Source: Rossellomorea aquimaris TF-12 (GTDB taxonomy: Bacteria > Bacillota > Bacilli > Bacillales > Bacillaceae_B). From it: a stretch of 64,000 nt of DNA. Made by a program: the position numbers and the translations under genes. Positions 1 through 10,608 of the stretch are shown here, piece by piece (position 1 is the first letter of the stretch; each line of letters starts with the position of its first letter). Location: positions 124,001 through 188,000 of the forward strand of contig NZ_LQXM01000028.1 in NCBI RefSeq assembly GCF_001648555.1, written 5' to 3'. Below the pieces are notes generated by a model, which was not told where the DNA came from, made no database searches, and saw only the letters and a program-made list of their open reading frames with translations.

Positions 1-2275
<2,275 letters not shown>

Positions 2276-2292
2276 TTTCATCCCCCTAACAC

Positions 2293-3078
2293 TTACGCTT
2301 CTTGGCCGACAGTTTCGTCTTTAATTCCTAGTTCTTCTTTAATCCAATCATATCCTTCAGCTTCCAGGCGTTGAGCTAATTCCTTACCGCCAGACTTCAC
2401 AATACGTCCTTGCATCATAACGTGTACGTGATCAGGAGTAATGTAGTTAAGAAGACGTTGGTAGTGAGTAATGATTAAGCAACCGAAATCTTCCCCACGC
2501 ATTTTATTAATCCCTTTTGATACAACTTTAAGAGCATCGATATCCAGACCAGAATCAATTTCATCCAGGATAGCAATTTTCGGTTGCAGCATCATTAATT
2601 GAAGGATTTCGTTACGTTTCTTCTCTCCACCAGAGAATCCTTCATTTAGGTAACGTTGTGCCATGTCTGGATCCATTTCCAGGTATTCCATTTCTGAATC
2701 CATTTTACGGATGAATTTCATTAATGAAATTTCTTCGCCTTCTTCACGACGACTGTTGATTGCTGAACGTAAGAAGTCAGCATTCGTTACTCCGTTAATT
2801 TCGCTTGGATATTGCATTGCAAGAAATAGACCTACGCGTGCACGCTCATCTACTTCCATTTCAAGAACATCTTCACCGTCAAAGTGAATACTTCCCTTTG
2901 TCACTTCATACTTAGGATGACCCATAATAGCAGAAGATAAAGTTGATTTACCTGTACCATTTGGTCCCATTACTGCGTGGATTTCTCCACCTTTAATTTC
3001 AAGGTTAACCCCTTTTAGGATTTCCTTTCCTTCAATCTCAACATGAAGATCTTTGATTGTTAATGTAGAACCTGCCAT
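2293..3078 (-). CDS. sufC: Fe-S cluster assembly ATPase SufC
   Basis: ABC-type ATPase that powers the SufBCD scaffold; cytosolic, not a transporter. 261 residues. Walker A GPNGTGKST at about 39-47, signature FSGGEKKRNE at about 148-157, Walker B IAILDEIDSGLD at about 168-179 and the switch histidine in IITHYQR. The FSGGEKKRNE form is diagnostic of SufC. The ATG follows a GGAGG site. It is the first gene of the minus-strand suf cluster, with a likely promoter at 3155-3183. Confidence 0.97.
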   Translation of the reverse strand: MAGSTLTIKDLHVEIEGKEILKGVNLEIKGGEIHAVMGPNGTGKSTLSSAIMGHPKYEVTKGSIHFDGEDVLEMEVDERARVGLFLAMQYPSEINGVTNADFLRSAINSRREEGEEISLMKFIRKMDSEMEYLEMDPDMAQRYLNEGFSGGEKKRNEILQLMMLQPKIAILDEIDSGLDIDALKVVSKGINKMRGEDFGCLIITHYQRLLNYITPDHVHVMMQGRIVKSGGKELAQRLEAEGYDWIKEELGIKDETVGQEA

Positions 3079-3154
3079 GTGTATTTACCTCCGTGACTTT
3101 ATAATGAATTTAAGAATTAAATTCTTTAATCATTCTCAATTTATTCTCATTACA

Positions 3155-3183
3155 ATCTTATAACAAATAAAAGGTATTATCAA
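3155..3183 (-). promoter_or_regulatory. Putative sigma-A promoter of sufCDS
   Basis: On the minus strand TTGATA (3183-3178) and TAAGAT (3160-3155) are separated by 17 bases, about 80 bases upstream of the sufC ATG in an AT-rich gap. The -35 is close to consensus and the -10 matches at four of six positions. Read by eye, with no start-site data. The rest of the gap 3079-3334 shows nothing else I can name. Confidence 0.45.
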
Positions 3184-3334
3184 CTTTTTCAACTATGATG
3201 ATAGTGTTAACCTAACCTTTAAAAACAATAAGCTGATGACTTTTTCAGATAAGGCCTTCGTGATGGATTCAACCTTCAATTAGGTTGTCCATTTCTCGTT
3301 CCTTTTACAAAATCAACATGGTTTATTCACCACG

Positions 3335-3370
3335 AAAAAAGACCAGTGCATGATCAAATCATCACTGGTC
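3335..3370 (-). terminator. Intrinsic terminator after the small gene at 3388-3614
   Basis: On the minus strand an 8-bp stem GACCAGTG/CACTGGTC with a 14-base loop is followed by six T. It lies 18 bases past the stop of the frameshifted small gene, which supports that gene being real on this strand. Confidence 0.8.
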
Positions 3371-3387
3371 TTCCTTATTTCTTCCTA

Positions 3388-3614
3388 TTATATATTAACA
3401 TGTACTTTACGTTCAAGGTCAGCAATCATTCTTCTACTTTCCCTATAGTCCTGCTCTCTCTTCTTCTCTACTTGCATTCTCACATCATGCTTTCGTTTGT
3501 ACACCTCATATCCAACACCATGGGCTCCATGCATTGCTTTTTCCATTTCACTTGTGTACGAGATACTCTCAAGAGAGTCGATAATGAATCATTCCTTTCA
3601 ATTTTCATATTCAT
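3388..3614 (-). pseudogene. Small charged hypothetical protein, apparently frameshifted
   Basis: An ATG at 3614 sits 10 bases behind a strong GAGGGGGT site and starts MNMKIERND. That frame soon becomes unnatural (LSTLLRVSRTQVKW) and ends after about 44 residues. The neighbouring frame has no standard start but runs naturally from about 3588 to a TAA at 3388: IIDSLESISYTSEMEKAMHG, then a Lys/Arg/Glu-rich helical tail ending VHVNI. Restoring one T in the GATTC at about 3590-3587 would join them into one protein of about 75 residues. The terminator at 3335-3370 follows the second frame's stop. This is either a real frameshift, a read error, or a second-frame start at ATT 3585 behind AAAGGA. Function unknown. 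Confidence 0.6.
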
Positions 3615-3834
3615 AACTATACTACCCCCTCAACCTGAAAACAAAACCTGTATTTCCTCATATATTCTGAAAATTCACCTTTAGAAGAAGTACAGAGGGC
3701 TACCCTTAAGTTTTCACAAAATTCCGCCATTATACTAGCAAATAATAGATAGGTTCATTTATTCGACAGGGAAAGTGTGTTAATACAGGTTTTTCAGTTA
3801 GAAATACAATCTTGGACCCCCTTCGTATACACAC

Positions 3835-3859
3835 AAAAAAAGAAGAGGTTTCCCCCTTC
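3835..3859 (-). terminator. Intrinsic terminator after yurZ
   Basis: Minus-strand stem GAAGGG/CTCTTC (one G-U pair) followed by seven T, seven bases after the yurZ stop. Confidence 0.6.
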
Positions 3860-3865
3860 CCATAA

Positions 3866-4231
3866 CTATTGTTTAAATTGATTCAGATCCTGGATGGATT
3901 GCTGCACAAGGGTAACAGCCTGACTCATGGCAGCTCCTCCACCGAAGGCAGCTGTAACTCCAACCGCTTCAAGAATTTCCTCTTCAGTGCATCCTTGATC
4001 TATGCATCCTTTGGTATGGTAAATAATACAGTATTCATCTTGAGAATATAAGCTGATTCCAAGAGCTATCAATTGTTTTTCCTTTTTTGTCAGAACACCT
4101 TCTCTAAAACAGTGCTCTGTAAACGTACTATAATGATGGGCTAGCTCAGGCATTTTCTCAGTAAATATTCCCAACCCCATTTTATAATCATGAAGAGCAG
4201 CTTCAGTGGTATTTCTTGGTTCCATCTGCAT
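3866..4231 (-). CDS. yurZ: Carboxymuconolactone decarboxylase-family protein (YurZ-like)
   Basis: Small all-helical AhpD/CMD-family protein of 121 residues; cytosolic, substrate unknown. The segment QDEYCIIYHTKGCIDQG followed by TEEEILEAV matches the family core. The AhpD disulfide motif is CxxCxxxH; here the second cysteine and the histidine remain (CIIYH), but the first cysteine position is Asp. It is therefore unlikely to be a classical thiol peroxidase-type AhpD. The symbol rests on its position between suf and metNPQ, as in B. subtilis. Confidence 0.8.
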   Translation of the reverse strand: MQMEPRNTTEAALHDYKMGLGIFTEKMPELAHHYSTFTEHCFREGVLTKKEKQLIALGISLYSQDEYCIIYHTKGCIDQGCTEEEILEAVGVTAAFGGGAAMSQAVTLVQQSIQDLNQFKQ

Positions 4232-4310
4232 AACATTTCAGCTCCATTTCCAAAAAGATTTATCGAAGATAGTATGAGCTATTGATGAATTGATTATGTT
4301 AAGTTAAGCA

Positions 4311-4347
4311 AAAAAACCGACTCCACAACTTATGTGAAATCGGTTTT
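4311..4347 (-). terminator. Intrinsic terminator after metQ
   Basis: Minus-strand AAAACCGA...TCGGTTTT hairpin with an inner TCAC/GTG pairing, followed by a T run; 13 bases past the metQ stop. Confidence 0.75.
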
Positions 4348-4359
4348 AACTCTTTTATG

Positions 4360-5181
4360 TTATTCAGAGACAGGAACAACCGCTCCGTCCCATTCTTCAG
4401 AGATAAAATCTTGAATCTCCTTTGAACGAAGGGCTTCCACTAGTGCCTTTACTTCTTCTTTGTTTTCGTCTCCCTTATTTACAGCAATCACGTTTACATA
4501 TGGAGAATTTTTATCTTCAATCGCAATGGAATCCTTTAATGGATTTAATCCTGAATCGATTGCATAGTTAGAGTTAATTAGTACTGCATCTCCTTCTCCA
4601 TTTTCATATAATTGAGGTAACAGAGCTGCTTCATACTCATAATCAAATTGAAGCTTCTTTGGATTTTTGGCAATATCATCTAAGGTTGCCTTTGTTTTAT
4701 CCACGCCTTCATTTAACGTAATCAAACCTTTTTCTTCAAGGAGGGTCAAGATTCGTCCATGATCAGCAACTGAATTACTCATAAGGATGGTCGCACCCTC
4801 TGGAAGTTCTTCAAGGGACTTATACTTTTGAGAGTATACACCGATTGGTTCAATATGAATACCACCTGCATTTTCAAAATCATATCCGTGTTCTTCCTTT
4901 TGAGCCTCTAAATAAGGGATGTGTTGGAAATAGTTAGCATCTAAATCTCCATTATCTAAATCCTTATTTGGTAAAATATAATCCTGATACGTTTCGATTT
5001 TTAGTTCAATGCCTTTTTCTTCTAAAATTGGTTTTACTTTTTCTAAAATTTCTGCATGAGGCACATTAGAAGCTCCAACTACTAATTCCTTTGACTCATC
5101 ACCGCTTGACTTATCACTTCCACATGCTGCTAATCCAAAAATACTTGTTGCTGCTATAACTCCGGCTATCCATTTTTTCAT
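4360..5181 (-). CDS. metQ: Methionine ABC transporter substrate-binding lipoprotein MetQ
   Basis: Surface lipoprotein that captures methionine for the MetNP importer. 273 residues. N-terminal lipoprotein signal peptide with lipobox LAAC (cysteine at about 20 from this start), followed by a NLPA-family domain: VGASNVPHAEILE near the start and NAGGIHIEPIGVYSQK. I start at the ATG at 5181, 7 bases after AGGAGAG; an in-frame GTG at 5187 is too close to the site. Last gene of the S-box-controlled metN-metP-metQ operon, ending at a terminator. Confidence 0.95.
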   Translation of the reverse strand: MKKWIAGVIAATSIFGLAACGSDKSSGDESKELVVGASNVPHAEILEKVKPILEEKGIELKIETYQDYILPNKDLDNGDLDANYFQHIPYLEAQKEEHGYDFENAGGIHIEPIGVYSQKYKSLEELPEGATILMSNSVADHGRILTLLEEKGLITLNEGVDKTKATLDDIAKNPKKLQFDYEYEAALLPQLYENGEGDAVLINSNYAIDSGLNPLKDSIAIEDKNSPYVNVIAVNKGDENKEEVKALVEALRSKEIQDFISEEWDGAVVPVSE

Positions 5182-5196
5182 TTTCACTCTCTCCTT

Positions 5197-5865
5197 TTAT
5201 CGTTTATCTAATTTATTTGTAAAGTAATCGCCGATAAATTGAATGGCAAATACAATAATTAATATCATAATCGTTGCTGCTAACGTGACGTCTTCGCGGC
5301 TGCGTTGAAAACCATCCAGGTAGGCTAGATTTCCAAGCCCTCCGGCACCAATTACTCCTGCCATAGCTGTGTACCCTACTAAAGCAATGGCTGTTACCGT
5401 TATACCTGAAATTAATGCTGGCATTGATTCGGGTATAAGCACCTTCCAAATAATCGTACTTGTTTTAGCACCCATTGCTTTAGCTGCTTCAATAACTCCT
5501 TTGTTCACTTCTCTTAATGCGATTTCCACCATTCTCGCGTAAAAGGGTGCTGCTCCAATAATGAGTGCAGGCAACGCTGCATTTGCACCACGAATCGTAT
5601 CAAGTAATAGTTTGGTGAATGGAATCAATAAGACAATCAATATGATAAATGGTATTGATCGGAAGATATTAACGACTGAGCTTGTAACGGAATAAGTTAG
5701 TTTGTTTTCCCATAAATTTTCTTTTGAGGTTAAAAACAATAAGATCCCAAGGAAAATTCCTAAAACAAACGTTATCCCAACAGACATCCCTGTCATATAA
5801 AGAGTTTCAGTAGTTGCCTCCCACATTTTTTCCCAATCAACATTTGGGAACAATGTCTCTATCAT
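5197..5865 (-). CDS. metP: Methionine ABC transporter permease MetP
   Basis: Inner-membrane permease of the methionine importer, MetI family, 222 residues with about five or six hydrophobic helices. The cytoplasmic EAA loop is visible as EAAKAMGAKTSTIIWKVLIPES. Starts in a 4-base ATGA overlap with the metN stop, so it is translationally coupled. B. subtilis name MetP (YusB). Confidence 0.95.
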   Translation of the reverse strand: MIETLFPNVDWEKMWEATTETLYMTGMSVGITFVLGIFLGILLFLTSKENLWENKLTYSVTSSVVNIFRSIPFIILIVLLIPFTKLLLDTIRGANAALPALIIGAAPFYARMVEIALREVNKGVIEAAKAMGAKTSTIIWKVLIPESMPALISGITVTAIALVGYTAMAGVIGAGGLGNLAYLDGFQRSREDVTLAATIMILIIVFAIQFIGDYFTNKLDKR

Positions 5866-6884
5866 TGGTCAATCACCTCCACTTTCACCAATTGACCTTC
5901 AGCAAATTTCACGGCTTCGTTAATCGTATCTTCATTCCCATCTAAGTGCACAAAGAGGGTTCCGTAAGCACCTTTTTGGGTTTGGGAGATTTGTCCCTGT
6001 AATATGTTAACTTCTAGATCAAAATTTCGTATTAGGGACGTAATTAATGGCTGACCTGTTGATTCACCAACAAAGGTAAACTTGAGTACTCTCCCAGTTG
6101 GGTACTGGGTAGCTAACTGGGAAATGGATTCTTCTGAATCTGGAGCTTTGGAAACTTCCTTGACGAACCTCTTCGTTACTTGTTCTTGAGGGTTTCGGAA
6201 TACTTCAAGAACATCTCCTATCTCCACCACCTTACCCAGCTCCATCACAGCGACACGATGACAGATTTTTTGAATCACATGCATTTCATGGGTGATAAGA
6301 ACGATGGTCAACCCTAAACGTTTATTAATATCCACTAACAAATCTAATATGGAATCCGTGGTTTGAGGGTCAAGTGCTGAAGTTGCTTCATCACAAAGAA
6401 GAACCTTCGGATCATTCGCCAACGCCCTCGCTATTCCTACTCGCTGCTTTTGACCACCGCTTAACTGAGATGGATAAGCATCTCCCCTACCTTGAAGTCC
6501 CACAAGTTCAAGTAAATCATTAGCTTTCTGAACTCTATTTCTTTTTGATACACCTGCTATTTCTAAAGGGAACTGAATATTTTCCAGTACGGTTCGAGAC
6601 CATAGAAGGTTGAAATGTTGAAAAATCATTCCAATACTTTGTCTTGCTTCCCGTAGCTTTTGACCCTTTATTTTTGAAACAAGCTGATTGTTTACGTTCA
6701 CTGTTCCTTCCGTTGGAACCTCAAGTCCATTAAGCATTCTGATCAGTGTACTTTTACCTGCTCCACTGTAGCCAATCACTCCAAATATTTCGCCGTCTTG
6801 AATGTTCAGGTTTACACCATCAACAGCGGGAATTGTTCCTGATTTGGTTTGGAATATCTTTTTTGCATCTGAAATTGCTATCAT
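5862..6884 (-). CDS. metN: Methionine ABC transporter ATP-binding protein MetN
   Basis: ATPase of the methionine importer, 340 residues. Walker A GYSGAGKST, signature LSGGQKQR, Walker B VLLCDEATSALD, then a C-terminal NIL regulatory domain from about residue 265 (LKFTFVGESTGQPLI onward). An open frame continues upstream to 7025, but that part is riboswitch leader; the ATG at 6884 has AAGGTGA behind it and gives the normal family length. First gene of the operon. Confidence 0.95.
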   Translation of the reverse strand: MIAISDAKKIFQTKSGTIPAVDGVNLNIQDGEIFGVIGYSGAGKSTLIRMLNGLEVPTEGTVNVNNQLVSKIKGQKLREARQSIGMIFQHFNLLWSRTVLENIQFPLEIAGVSKRNRVQKANDLLELVGLQGRGDAYPSQLSGGQKQRVGIARALANDPKVLLCDEATSALDPQTTDSILDLLVDINKRLGLTIVLITHEMHVIQKICHRVAVMELGKVVEIGDVLEVFRNPQEQVTKRFVKEVSKAPDSEESISQLATQYPTGRVLKFTFVGESTGQPLITSLIRNFDLEVNILQGQISQTQKGAYGTLFVHLDGNEDTINEAVKFAEGQLVKVEVIDQ

Positions 6885-6981
6885 GCTGGTCACCTTCTTC
6901 CTAAGTAAAACTACCTGTTTAATCAGAATTAAATGTATGCAAACCATCGCTCCCCTGTTTAGGGAAGTCATTGAATCTACT

Positions 6982-7014
6982 AAAAAATGCCTTCCTGCGA
7001 TAAGCAGAAAGGCA
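6982..7014 (-). terminator. Riboswitch-controlled terminator of metNPQ
   Basis: Minus-strand hairpin TGCCTTTCTGC / GCAGGAAGGCA with a TTATC loop and six T, placed between the S-box aptamer and metN. This is the expected expression platform: SAM binding should favour this terminator. Confidence 0.85.
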
Positions 7015-7034
7015 TAATTATACAATTATCCTTT

Positions 7035-7142
7035 CTCTCATCTATCAAAGCGATTCGCTTTGAGTGAATTGGCACCATTTCAATTTGCATTGACGGTTGC
7101 CGGGCTTCATAGGGCACGTCCCTCCACCTCTCTTAATAAGAG
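7035..7142 (-). ncRNA. SAM-I (S-box) riboswitch aptamer
   Basis: On the minus strand the leader begins CTCTTATTAAGAG, followed by the S-box core GGTGGAGGGAC, then CCCTATGAAGCCCGGCAACC, and later GGTGCCAATTC, the conserved S-box blocks in the right order. P1 can form between CTCTTAT (7142-7136) and ATGAGAG (7041-7035). It controls metN-metP-metQ by SAM-dependent termination, so methionine uptake is shut off when SAM is abundant. Confidence 0.95.
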
Positions 7143-7250
7143 TAAAGTATCTATTATTTATTTTTAGTTTATTTAAAGACTCAGAAAATTTGCTACAAAT
7201 GAGATTCTATCACCGTTTAAAGAGGGTGTCAATTACTTTTAGAATAATTT

Positions 7251-7604
7251 TTAAACTTCAATTAGTTCTTCCTTTTCCGACCTCGTTAACCAAAGTAATG
7301 ACTCCCCAAACAGCAAGGGTCGATAGCCTCCTGTTACCTCAAGTAACCCATCATCAACCATTTGAGAAAGACGCTCTTGACCACTGAAGAGACGAGTAAG
7401 AATCTCTTCTTCACCTTGAATAACAAGTTGAGATTGTAAAGGATCTATTTCGTCGATTACTTCACATTTATTTTTGGATACAGATATCCCAAATATATTC
7501 TCTCCACACGTTATTTGTAAAATAAATGGATTGTCCGGAAACAACAAATGCAAGTGATATCGCTCATGACATTCCTTTACTACACACTCTAAATAATGTC
7601 TCAT
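7251..7604 (-). CDS. yusD: SCP2-like small protein (YusD-like)
   Basis: 117-residue cytosolic protein. The pattern ILQITCGENIFGISVSKNKCEVID followed by QSQLVIQGEEEILTRLFSGQERL resembles the SCP2 sterol-carrier-like fold seen in small Bacillus proteins. Its location next to metN matches B. subtilis yusD. The start ATG follows GGAGGG. No catalytic residues can be named; function unknown. Confidence 0.65.
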   Translation of the reverse strand: MRHYLECVVKECHERYHLHLLFPDNPFILQITCGENIFGISVSKNKCEVIDEIDPLQSQLVIQGEEEILTRLFSGQERLSQMVDDGLLEVTGGYRPLLFGESLLWLTRSEKEELIEV

Positions 7605-7954
7605 AAATACCCTCCAGTGAAATGTATATACTTACTAATTCCACTTATGGATACTTATTCCTTTTATTCATTATCGACATGTTTTTTTATGGTCAGGTTT
7701 TTCTTGTCGAAGCTTTTCTATTTTTAGAAAAAGCAACCATAATTCGAGTTTGTTTCGTTTCATTTCCCAAGAAATATGTCTTCTATTGTTGATAAAATAG
7801 GGCTATTATTAGGATCTTTTTGTAAAGTTTGTTGCTATTAAAAGTAAAATTAGAAAAGGAGAAAATTTATCCTTTGTAGAATAGTTTTTATAAAGAATAT
7901 TCAACTGACGTTATAGTTGAAAGGGATTGTCAAAATTTTAATGTAGGTGATTAT
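7605..7954. other. AT-rich divergent intergenic region
   Basis: About 350 bases between divergent yusD and the acetyltransferase gene. Very AT-rich, presumably holding both promoters. One TGTCGAA at about 7707 resembles a Spo0A box, but a single 7-mer is not meaningful. No ORF, clear hairpin or repeat recognised. Confidence 0.4.
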
Positions 7955-8554
7955 ATGATTAATTTTAAAGGGACACCAATGATTGAAACAAAAAGGCTTA
8001 TTTTAAGGAGAATGGACATGAAGGATGTTAAAAGAATGTTTGACTACATATTCTCCGATAATCGAGTGATGGATAATTTAATCAAAGGACCACATAAATC
8101 GATTTCTGAAACAGTCAATCGACTGACTGAAATTACAAATCAATATGAGTGCGAGAAGTTTTGTTATTGGGGGATAGTCCTAAAGGAAAGTGGTGATTTA
8201 ATTGGTGCGATTGACCTTTATAATATCAATGAAGACACAGAAAATTGTGAGGTTGGATACGACATTGGCTTTAATTGGTGGAATCGGGGTTACGGAACAG
8301 AAGCTTTACAGGCAATTGTTGAATTTGCATTTCGTTCTATGAACATTCATAAGATATCGGCAACACATGGGATGGATAACCCTGCTTCGGGGAAAATAAT
8401 GTTAAAGGTAGGAATGAAGCAAGAAGGCATCATACGGGACATGATTCGTAAAAATAACCAATACAAGGATTGTGGAATCTATGGCATTCTCCAACATGAG
8501 TATTTGGAATTGAATTTAAATCAACAATCATCAATATTAAATGAACTAAATTAA
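7955..8554 (+). CDS. GNAT-family N-acetyltransferase (RimJ/RimL-type)
   Basis: 199 residues. Begins MIETKRLILRRMD at residue 9, the RimJ/RimL-type GNAT opening, and carries EVGYDIGFNWWNRGYGTEALQAIVEFAF (acetyl-CoA loop) and NPASGKIMLKVGMKQEG. Target unknown: ribosomal protein, amino acid or antibiotic are all possible. Start ATG has AGGTGA behind it. It lies on the opposite strand between yusD and yusE, genes that are close together in B. subtilis, so it is probably an insertion into an otherwise conserved block. Confidence 0.85.
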   Translation: MINFKGTPMIETKRLILRRMDMKDVKRMFDYIFSDNRVMDNLIKGPHKSISETVNRLTEITNQYECEKFCYWGIVLKESGDLIGAIDLYNINEDTENCEVGYDIGFNWWNRGYGTEALQAIVEFAFRSMNIHKISATHGMDNPASGKIMLKVGMKQEGIIRDMIRKNNQYKDCGIYGILQHEYLELNLNQQSSILNELN

Positions 8555-8890
8555 ACATCTTCCCTCGTTAGTTTCAGAATTAATAGCAACTTAATTACCA
8601 ATTTTTCAAGGAACCTTTTGAAAGTCATATTAGCACACCTGGAATTTTCTTATTTTGTTGTCGAGTATTTTAATTTTGAGTATCCTCGGATGCGACAGTG
8701 GGGTCTCACTCACCATTTGGCTTTGTACAACTTTAAAAAAGCAATCCATGATTTAGATGTTTGAATTTCCCCTCCAGAAACTTGCTTTCAAAGTGAGAAA
8801 GTACGGACGTGCCAAGAACCAGAAACAATGCAAAAAGGACGGCCGAATGCTAGCTGCAAGCTGAGACCTATCTTTGCAAAATGAGACAAT
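8555..8890. other. Intergenic region without recognised genes
   Basis: About 340 bases downstream of the acetyltransferase and beyond the terminator of the yusF-yusE pair. No ORF with a credible ribosome site on either strand, no clear terminator for the plus-strand gene. Likely decayed sequence brought in with, or left by, the acetyltransferase insertion. Confidence 0.35.
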
Positions 8891-8914
8891 AAAAAAGACC
8901 TTTTAAAGGTCTCT
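8891..8914 (-). terminator. Intrinsic terminator after yusE
   Basis: Minus-strand GACCTTTAAAAGGTC hairpin followed by six T, 19 bases after the yusE stop. Confidence 0.8.
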
Positions 8915-8932
8915 TAAAGGTAAAGCATTCAT

Positions 8933-9250
8933 TTAATCAGAACTTATCTTATTCATGTTTTCATATAAAAATGGAACGGATTGAAAAGCATAAATTCTTT
9001 CCATTTCAATTCCATCTCTATATAAAATGAGACAAGGAACACTTTCAATTGATTGCTCTGAAGCAAATTCAGGTAAGTAATTCAAATTGGCTTTCATAAA
9101 ATGAAAAGCCTGGGGTAGCTTTTCTACAACGTCCAACATTTTACTGGCTACCTGACAGGTACCACACATAGGAGTATATAGGTAAACGGCTTGAAAAGTA
9201 TGGGCTTGAATCGATTGTTTCACTGAATCTGTACTACTTACCTCAATCAA
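8933..9250 (-). CDS. yusE: Thioredoxin-like protein YusE
   Basis: 105-residue cytosolic thioredoxin-fold protein with active site CGTC (Cys29, Cys32) after LYTPM, and a cis-Pro region SVPCLILYRDG. The CGTC pair differs from classical CGPC. Starts with TTG, 10 bases after AAGGA, two bases downstream of the yusF stop; the two are co-transcribed. Order yusF-yusE as in B. subtilis. Confidence 0.85.
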   Translation of the reverse strand: MIEVSSTDSVKQSIQAHTFQAVYLYTPMCGTCQVASKMLDVVEKLPQAFHFMKANLNYLPEFASEQSIESVPCLILYRDGIEMERIYAFQSVPFLYENMNKISSD

Positions 9251-9252
9251 AA

Positions 9253-9615
9253 TTAAATCATCCTTCTTCCAAGAAATTCTTTATGCACATCAATATTGGC
9301 ACCAATTAATACCGATGCAAGATGATACTCGGGAGCTGCCGCTACTTCCTTGTACATGCGGTCTATATACAAATGCTCCGCCTCTGGAAACTCCCTTTTA
9401 AACTGCTTCCGTAATTTTTCGCCCGCATCATCTGCGTCCACTAGTATATAAACATCTCTTTCCAATAATGCATCAATTAGTTCGTCCATTTTTGTAATAC
9501 TAATGGTACCGTTTGTACAGATGATCTCAATTGGTTCTTTAATGATATCTTTTACTTTTCTTTTATCACTTGTTCCCTCAACAATGATTACCTTTTCATC
9601 ACTAAAATCCATCAT
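9253..9615 (-). CDS. yusF: Toprim-domain protein YusF
   Basis: Small stand-alone Toprim protein related to primase/RNase M5 catalytic domains, 120 residues from the chosen ATG. The Toprim motifs are visible: VIIVEGTSDKRKV (acidic Glu) and YILVDADDAGEKLRKQF (DxD). I start at the ATG at 9615 because AAGGTG lies 6 bases upstream; an upstream TTG at 9636 has no better site. Target nucleic acid unknown. Pairs with yusE. Confidence 0.8.
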   Translation of the reverse strand: MMDFSDEKVIIVEGTSDKRKVKDIIKEPIEIICTNGTISITKMDELIDALLERDVYILVDADDAGEKLRKQFKREFPEAEHLYIDRMYKEVAAAPEYHLASVLIGANIDVHKEFLGRRMI

Positions 9616-9729
9616 AATCATCACCTTATCTTTCAAAATAAGATTAGGATAGTATATTCAAATAATAAGAAAAGATGTCCACATTTCTTATTTTTATTTT
9701 CTCATTTTTGCGATAAAATGCAAACAAAA

Positions 9730-9762
9730 GGTGCCAGACCCCTGTTTAGGAGCCTGACACCA
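9730..9762. repeat. GGTGCCAG palindrome between yusG and yusF
   Basis: Inverted repeat GGTGCCAGACCCC / GGAGCCTGACACC with imperfect pairing, immediately downstream of yusG, followed on the minus strand by TTTTG. It probably serves as the yusG terminator. The GTGTCAGGCTCC type of palindrome resembles dispersed intergenic elements I associate with Bacillus; only one copy is in this window. Confidence 0.6.
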
Positions 9763-9765
9763 TAT

Positions 9766-10002
9766 TCAACACCAGCCACCTTCGTCACAATCAGTGTAGC
9801 GCGCCTCTGGTTGTTCTGTGCTTGTGTAGCTTTGAAAAATTTTATTTTCTTTTGCTTCGAAGTTCGGCTCCATTGTGACCCCCTCTAATGGGACAGACAT
9901 TTTACCGATTGGCTGATTATCCAAAAATAATTCTAATTCGCCGTTTTTCAATTTTCCTGTAACACGTTCGGTTACGTCCAATTTTTTTGGTTGTAGCACC
10001 AT
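9766..10002 (-). CDS. yusG: YusG-like small protein
   Basis: 78 residues, beta-rich by appearance: VTGKLKNGELELFLDNQPIGKMSVP, ending TDCDEGGWC. Matches the YusG (DUF2553) type by sequence style and by its place upstream of yusF and downstream of gcvH. Function unknown. Start ATG preceded by GAAAGGATGA at long spacing. Confidence 0.75.
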   Translation of the reverse strand: MVLQPKKLDVTERVTGKLKNGELELFLDNQPIGKMSVPLEGVTMEPNFEAKENKIFQSYTSTEQPEARYTDCDEGGWC

Positions 10003-10059
10003 TGATTATTTCATCCTTTCTGTACAGCATTTAAGAATATGGTGCCCAAAAATAAAAAC

Positions 10060-10090
10060 AAAACACCTTGAGAATTCTCAAGGTGTTTTT
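10060..10090. terminator. Bidirectional-looking terminator after gcvH
   Basis: Perfect 30-bp palindrome, half-site AAAACACCTTGAGAA, with A/T runs on both sides; seven bases after the gcvH stop. Confidence 0.85.
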
Positions 10091-10097
10091 GAAGAAA

Positions 10098-10481
10098 TTA
10101 TCCTTCATTAATCATTTCATCATACTGTTCAGCTGTCATAAGCTTGTCTACTTCACCAGCGTCTGAAGGCTCAACTACAACCATCCATGCTTTTTCGTAA
10201 GGTGATTCATTAACAAATTCAGGGCTATCAGCTAGCTCTTCATTTACTTCAACCACTTTACCTGAAACAGGAGCATATAGTTCTGAAACGGTCTTAACAG
10301 ATTCAACACTACCGAATGGCTCGTCAGCTTTAATTTCGTCACCAACTTCTGGTAACTCAACAAATACGATGTCGCCAAGTTCAGATTGTGCAAAAGATGT
10401 AATTCCTACTCGTACTTTTTCCCCTTCAACTTTGACCCACTCATGTTCTTCTGAATATCGAAGTTCTTTCGGTGTACTCAT
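10098..10481 (-). CDS. gcvH: Glycine cleavage system H protein
   Basis: Lipoyl-carrying protein of the glycine cleavage system and, in Bacillus, the lipoyl relay to the 2-oxoacid dehydrogenases. 127 residues. The lipoylation site is Lys63 in [26 protein letters not shown] near the N-terminus and [10 protein letters not shown] are typical. ATG after GGAGGG. Monocistronic by its flanking terminator. Confidence 0.97.
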   Translation of the reverse strand: MSTPKELRYSEEHEWVKVEGEKVRVGITSFAQSELGDIVFVELPEVGDEIKADEPFGSVESVKTVSELYAPVSGKVVEVNEELADSPEFVNESPYEKAWMVVVEPSDAGEVDKLMTAEQYDEMINEG

Positions 10482-10608
10482 TTCAATCCCTCCAAATGCT
10501 AGTTATACAACCTAATATTGACACACTTTTAAATAAAAAAGCAAGGAAACTTAGCCCTTCACATGAAAGTTTTTCATGGGGTTGATCCCACTATCACTGT
10601 TTAACAAT

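Noticed and set aside
3346..3684. 112-codon plus-strand frame with hydrophobic sequence
   Set aside because: No ribosome site; it is antisense to the small minus-strand gene and crosses that gene's terminator.
6885..7025. N-terminal extension of MetN
   Set aside because: This stretch contains the riboswitch terminator and leader; the ATG at 6884 has the ribosome site and gives normal length.
7704..7712. Spo0A-like TGTCGAA box
   Set aside because: A single 7-mer match in AT-rich DNA is expected by chance and no sporulation gene is next to it.
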